A stretch of DNA of 64,000 nt, taken from positions 186,001 to 250,000 of the forward strand of contig NZ_STGK01000006.1 in the NCBI RefSeq assembly GCF_004919105.1, given 5' to 3'. A program made the translations under genes and the position numbers. Source of the DNA: Nocardioides sp. GY 10113. Its GTDB lineage: Bacteria; Actinomycetota; Actinomycetes; Propionibacteriales; Nocardioidaceae. The notes beneath the pieces are model-generated. The model made no database searches and was not told the origin of the DNA. It saw nothing but the letters and a program-made list of their open reading frames with translations. Position 1 is the stretch's first letter. Each line of letters begins with the position of its first letter. Shown here piece by piece: positions 61,432 through 64,000 of the stretch.

Positions 61432-62276
61432 GCGAGGATCCGCCGCTCGGCCGGCAGGCGCCCGACCCGCACCATGATCCGGTAGGCGACGGCGCAGACG
61501 AGGGCACCCACGGCGAGCACGAGCACCCCGGCAGGGGTCCGGTAGCGGGCGATCACCTCGGGCTGGCTGGCCATCATCAGCAGCACCAGCCACGGCGCCG
61601 CGGCCGCGACCCGGGCCCCGTTGACCGCCCAGGACTGCCGGGCCTCGAGCTCGGTGCGGGTGCGGATGTCGTCGCGCAGGTAGCCCGACAGGTTGCGCAG
61701 CAGCCGCCCGAGGTCGCCACCGCCGACCTCGCGCGCGATCCGCAGCGACTCCACGACCCGGTCGCCGACCGGGTCGGCCAGGCGCGCCTTGAGCCGGTCC
61801 AGGCAGTCCCCGAAGCGCCCCGTGACCTGGTAGTCCAGCGCGAACGCGGCGAACGACTCCCGCAGCGCCTCGGGGCCGCGCACGCCGAGCGCGGCCACCG
61901 CGTCCGGCAGCGACATCCCGGCCCGTACGGCGGAGGCGAGGTCGTCGACGGCGTCGGGCCACAGGTGGGCGAGCTCGCGGCGACGGCGCCGCGCCCGGCC
62001 CCGCACCAGCGCGACCGGGAGGTAGACGGCGACGCCGCCGAACAGGACCCCCACCGCCGGGATCGCCGTCAGCACCAGCCCCGCGAACGCACCCGCCACA
62101 CCGGCGCCGAGGCAGACGATCAGCAGCGAGCGGTCCGTGACCTGGCCGAGTCCCGCCTCGGCGAGCAGGGCGGCCAGCCGCCCGGGGCGAGGGGAGCGCG
62201 GCGTGGCGGGCCAGGCGAACGCCGACCAGATCAGCAGCCCGCCCAGCCCGACACCGAGGCCCACCAGCGTACCCAT
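61428..62276 (-). CDS. tadB: Tad secretion inner-membrane protein TadB
   Basis: A 282-residue T2SSF-domain protein: WPDAVDDLASAVRAGMSLPDAVAAL is the hallmark, with flanking hydrophobic segments. Coupled to tadC (ATGA) and starting 7 nt after tadA. ATG start. Confidence 0.9.
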   Translation of the reverse strand: MGTLVGLGVGLGGLLIWSAFAWPATPRSPRPGRLAALLAEAGLGQVTDRSLLIVCLGAGVAGAFAGLVLTAIPAVGVLFGGVAVYLPVALVRGRARRRRRELAHLWPDAVDDLASAVRAGMSLPDAVAALGVRGPEALRESFAAFALDYQVTGRFGDCLDRLKARLADPVGDRVVESLRIAREVGGGDLGRLLRNLSGYLRDDIRTRTELEARQSWAVNGARVAAAAPWLVLLMMASQPEVIARYRTPAGVLVLAVGALVCAVAYRIMVRVGRLPAERRILA

Positions 62277-62283
62277 CGGTGCC

Positions 62284-63552
62284 TCAGCCCGCGCCGCTCA
62301 GCAGTCGGCCCGGGTCGATCCCGACCCGGCGGTACTGCTCCAGGCGCGGCGGCATGCCGATCCCGCGGACCAGTCGACCGTCCCGGGACTCGAAGATCGG
62401 CTCGGTCTCGATCACCTCGTTCTCGATCCGGCCCGGCACAGCGACGATCTCGTTGACCCGTCGGGCGCCGCCGGGGTCGATGCCGAGGTGCACGACCAGG
62501 TCGACCGAGGCGGCGACCGTCGGCACCACGAACCGCGCGGAGATGTTCTCGCCCGCGAGCAGCGGCAGCGTGCAGGCCTTGGTCAGCGCCTCCCGGGCGC
62601 TGTTGGCGTGGATGGTGCACATCCCGGGAAGCCCCGAGTTGAGCGCGAGCAGCAGGTCCAGGCACTCCTCGGCCCGCACCTCCCCCACGATCAGTCGCGA
62701 GGGGCGCATCCGCAGTGCCTCCTTCACCAGGTCGCGGAGCCGGATCTCGCCGGTCCCCTCCAGACCGACCTGGCGGGTCTGCAGCGCGACCCAGTCCGGG
62801 TGCGGGAACCGCACCTCGAAGACCTCCTCGGCCGAGATCACCCGCTCCGATCCGGGGATGGCCGCGGCCAGACAGTTGAGCATCGTGGTCTTGCCCGCCT
62901 GGGTGCCGCCGGCGACCAGGATGTTCAGCCCGGCCCGCACCGACGCCTCCAGGAACCGCGCGGCCTCCGGGGTCAGGCTGCCCAGCTCGACCAGCTCGGT
63001 CAGGCGCGTCGCCCGGACCACGAACTTGCGGATGTTCACCGCCGAGAACCCCCGGCTGATCCCCTCCAGCACGACGTGCAGCCGGTGCCCCGCCGGCAGC
63101 ATCGCGTCCACGAACGGCCGGCTCAGGTCGATCCGCCGTCCGGTGGTCTTGAGCATCCGCTCCACCAGCTCGGCCACCTGCTCCTCGGTGAGCACCAGGT
63201 TGGTCAGCTCGTGGCGGCCCCGACGAGCCACGAAGACCCGGTCCGGGGAGTTGATCCACAGCTCCTCGACGGTGGGGTCGTCCAGCAGCGGCTGCAGCGG
63301 CCCGAACCCGGCGACCCGGGCGACCAGCTCGGCCACCACGGCGTCGGGGTCGGCCAGCGGCGCCACCGCGCCGGTCAGGCTGCGCTCGTCGTGCTCGCGG
63401 ACCAGGCCGACCGCGATCCGCCGTACCGCCGCCGGGGTGCGCTGCGGGTCGATCCCCTCGGACCGCACGGCAGCGCGCAGCGCGTCGTCGAGCCGGCCGA
63501 CGACGTCGTCCGGCGAGTGCGCGTCCTGGAGCAGTGCCACGTCAACCCCCAT
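62284..63552 (-). CDS. tadA: Tad pilus ATPase TadA (CpaF)
   Basis: A 422-residue type II/IV secretion ATPase. Walker A GGTQAGKT (215-222), Asp/Glu-box VISAEEVFEV, Walker B region LIVGEVRAEE and His box CTIHANSAREAL are all present. Provides energy for pilus assembly. First gene of the operon; the promoter would lie in the 290-nt gap upstream, where a large stem-loop sits. Confidence 0.93.
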   Translation of the reverse strand: MGVDVALLQDAHSPDDVVGRLDDALRAAVRSEGIDPQRTPAAVRRIAVGLVREHDERSLTGAVAPLADPDAVVAELVARVAGFGPLQPLLDDPTVEELWINSPDRVFVARRGRHELTNLVLTEEQVAELVERMLKTTGRRIDLSRPFVDAMLPAGHRLHVVLEGISRGFSAVNIRKFVVRATRLTELVELGSLTPEAARFLEASVRAGLNILVAGGTQAGKTTMLNCLAAAIPGSERVISAEEVFEVRFPHPDWVALQTRQVGLEGTGEIRLRDLVKEALRMRPSRLIVGEVRAEECLDLLLALNSGLPGMCTIHANSAREALTKACTLPLLAGENISARFVVPTVAASVDLVVHLGIDPGGARRVNEIVAVPGRIENEVIETEPIFESRDGRLVRGIGMPPRLEQYRRVGIDPGRLLSGAG

Positions 63553-63700
63553 GCTGACCTGGTGGATGCCGCAAACTAGCGGCCCCTCCGGGGGCGCGGG
63601 GCGGTTTGCCCGCGGGCCTGTGGAGAGCCGCGCGCGGAGCGCCGCGGCGGAGCGGCAGCGGTCTAGCCCGGCCGGCGGGCGGGGCGGGTGCCGGGGAACG

Positions 63701-63762
63701 CCACGTCACATGGATCTCCGCCCCTGATCGCGCGATTCCGGGGGGAAGTCCATGTGACGTGG
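63701..63762. repeat. 62-nt intergenic hyperstable stem-loop
   Basis: Arms CCACGTCACATGGA (63701-63714) and TCCATGTGACGTGG (63749-63762) are perfectly complementary (14 bp). The interior also folds: ATCGCGCGAT (63727-63736) is a perfect palindrome at the tip, with partial pairing between. It sits in the divergent gap between tadA and the plus-strand gene at 63843. Not a terminator by position. The rest of the gap (63553-63842) shows no gene. Confidence 0.8.
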
Positions 63763-63842
63763 ACCGGCGCGTTCACCCCACGTTCCGCGCCACCGCCCGG
63801 CAGACTGCCCGCACTCCAGCAGGCACCTCACCGCACGGAGGC

Positions 63843-64000
63843 GTGATCATCGAACCCGACCAGACCGACCCGACCACCGCGAGGCTCGCGGGATTCCTCA
63901 CCTCGCTCTGGGCGATGAAGATCGTCGTGGAGTGCCACCGGGCCGCACAGGAGGGGCCGATCACGCTCACCGAGCTGGCCGAGCTCGTCGACCGCACGGA
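63843..64000 (+). CDS. Unrecognised protein, 5' part only
   Basis: An open frame of 52 codons with strong third-position GC runs off the right edge. GTG at 63843 gives MIIEPDQTDPTTARL; an upstream GGAGG is only 1 nt away, so the start is uncertain. The visible helices (SLWAMKIVVECHRAAQEG, LTELAELVDRT) show no family signature. An antisense frame (63773-63997) is judged a shadow. Confidence 0.55.
   Translation, partial: MIIEPDQTDPTTARLAGFLTSLWAMKIVVECHRAAQEGPITLTELAELVDRT

Noticed and set aside
63773..63997. 74-codon minus-strand frame at the right edge
   Set aside because: The plus strand shows the actinobacterial third-position GC pattern; the minus frame does not and lacks motifs.

Overview
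The window reads as chromosome of a high-GC actinobacterium, most likely a Nocardioidaceae (Nocardioides-like) organism. Evidence: strongly GC-biased third codon positions, many GTG starts and GTGA/ATGA stop-start overlaps, the clpS / DUF2017 / mec-cysO-cysM / murI cluster known from Mycobacterium and relatives, DUF3039, a polyphosphate-type glucokinase, and a smpB-ftsX-ftsE-prfB block with a tmRNA beside it. No transposase, integrase, CRISPR array, rRNA or tRNA was found; the only stable RNA gene seen is tmRNA (ssrA). Both ends cut a gene: an ABC ATPase at the left and an unrecognised plus-strand gene at the right.

Region 1 (1-9 kb) holds murI and an MBL-fold hydrolase, a secreted alkaline-phosphatase-family protein, and a minus-strand run clpS, DUF2017, mec, cysO, a NYN-domain putative RNase and cysM. 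The mec/cysO/cysM genes make the protein-thiocarboxylate route to cysteine. A regulator-MFS pair follows. Region 2 (8.5-25 kb) is accessory: arylsulfatase plus TetR divergent from a bile-acid/Na+-symporter-like carrier, a heliorhodopsin, a thioesterase/HxlR divergent pair with a clear operator, a secreted RCC1-repeat protein, a helicase-DUF3039-MFS-TetR run behind a 38-bp perfect palindrome, YqgE/AlgH, another TetR and a DUF3048 lipoprotein.

Region 3 (25-48 kb) contains small metabolic genes (SDR, HIT, GDPD, lipoprotein hydrolase), secreted proteins (PxKF, Thr/Pro-rich) and two MacB/FtsX-type ABC systems. The first ABC pair is divergent from two sensor-kinase genes. The second kinase has lost its phospho-acceptor His and its ATP-site motifs. 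Facing them are a receiver-only protein and a NarL-type regulator. DUF1330, polyphosphate glucokinase, the second ABC pair, DUF1294 and an orphan methyl-accepting chemotaxis protein follow.

Region 4 (48.7-64 kb) is the conserved translation-rescue and cell-division block: ssrA, amidohydrolase, smpB, M23 peptidase, ftsX, ftsE, an Ig-like/M15 peptidase and prfB. A CAP-domain protein and a compact tad pilus operon (tadA, tadB, tadC, a pilin-like small protein, three TadE/G-like minor proteins) come next.

The most noteworthy items are the heliorhodopsin, the degenerate kinase within a split two-component system beside an ABC exporter, the NYN RNase inside the cysO-cysM operon, several sharply defined operators, and two large intergenic stem-loops (13320-13369 and 63701-63762) that no gene explains. 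All assignments come from reading sequence motifs; no database search was run.
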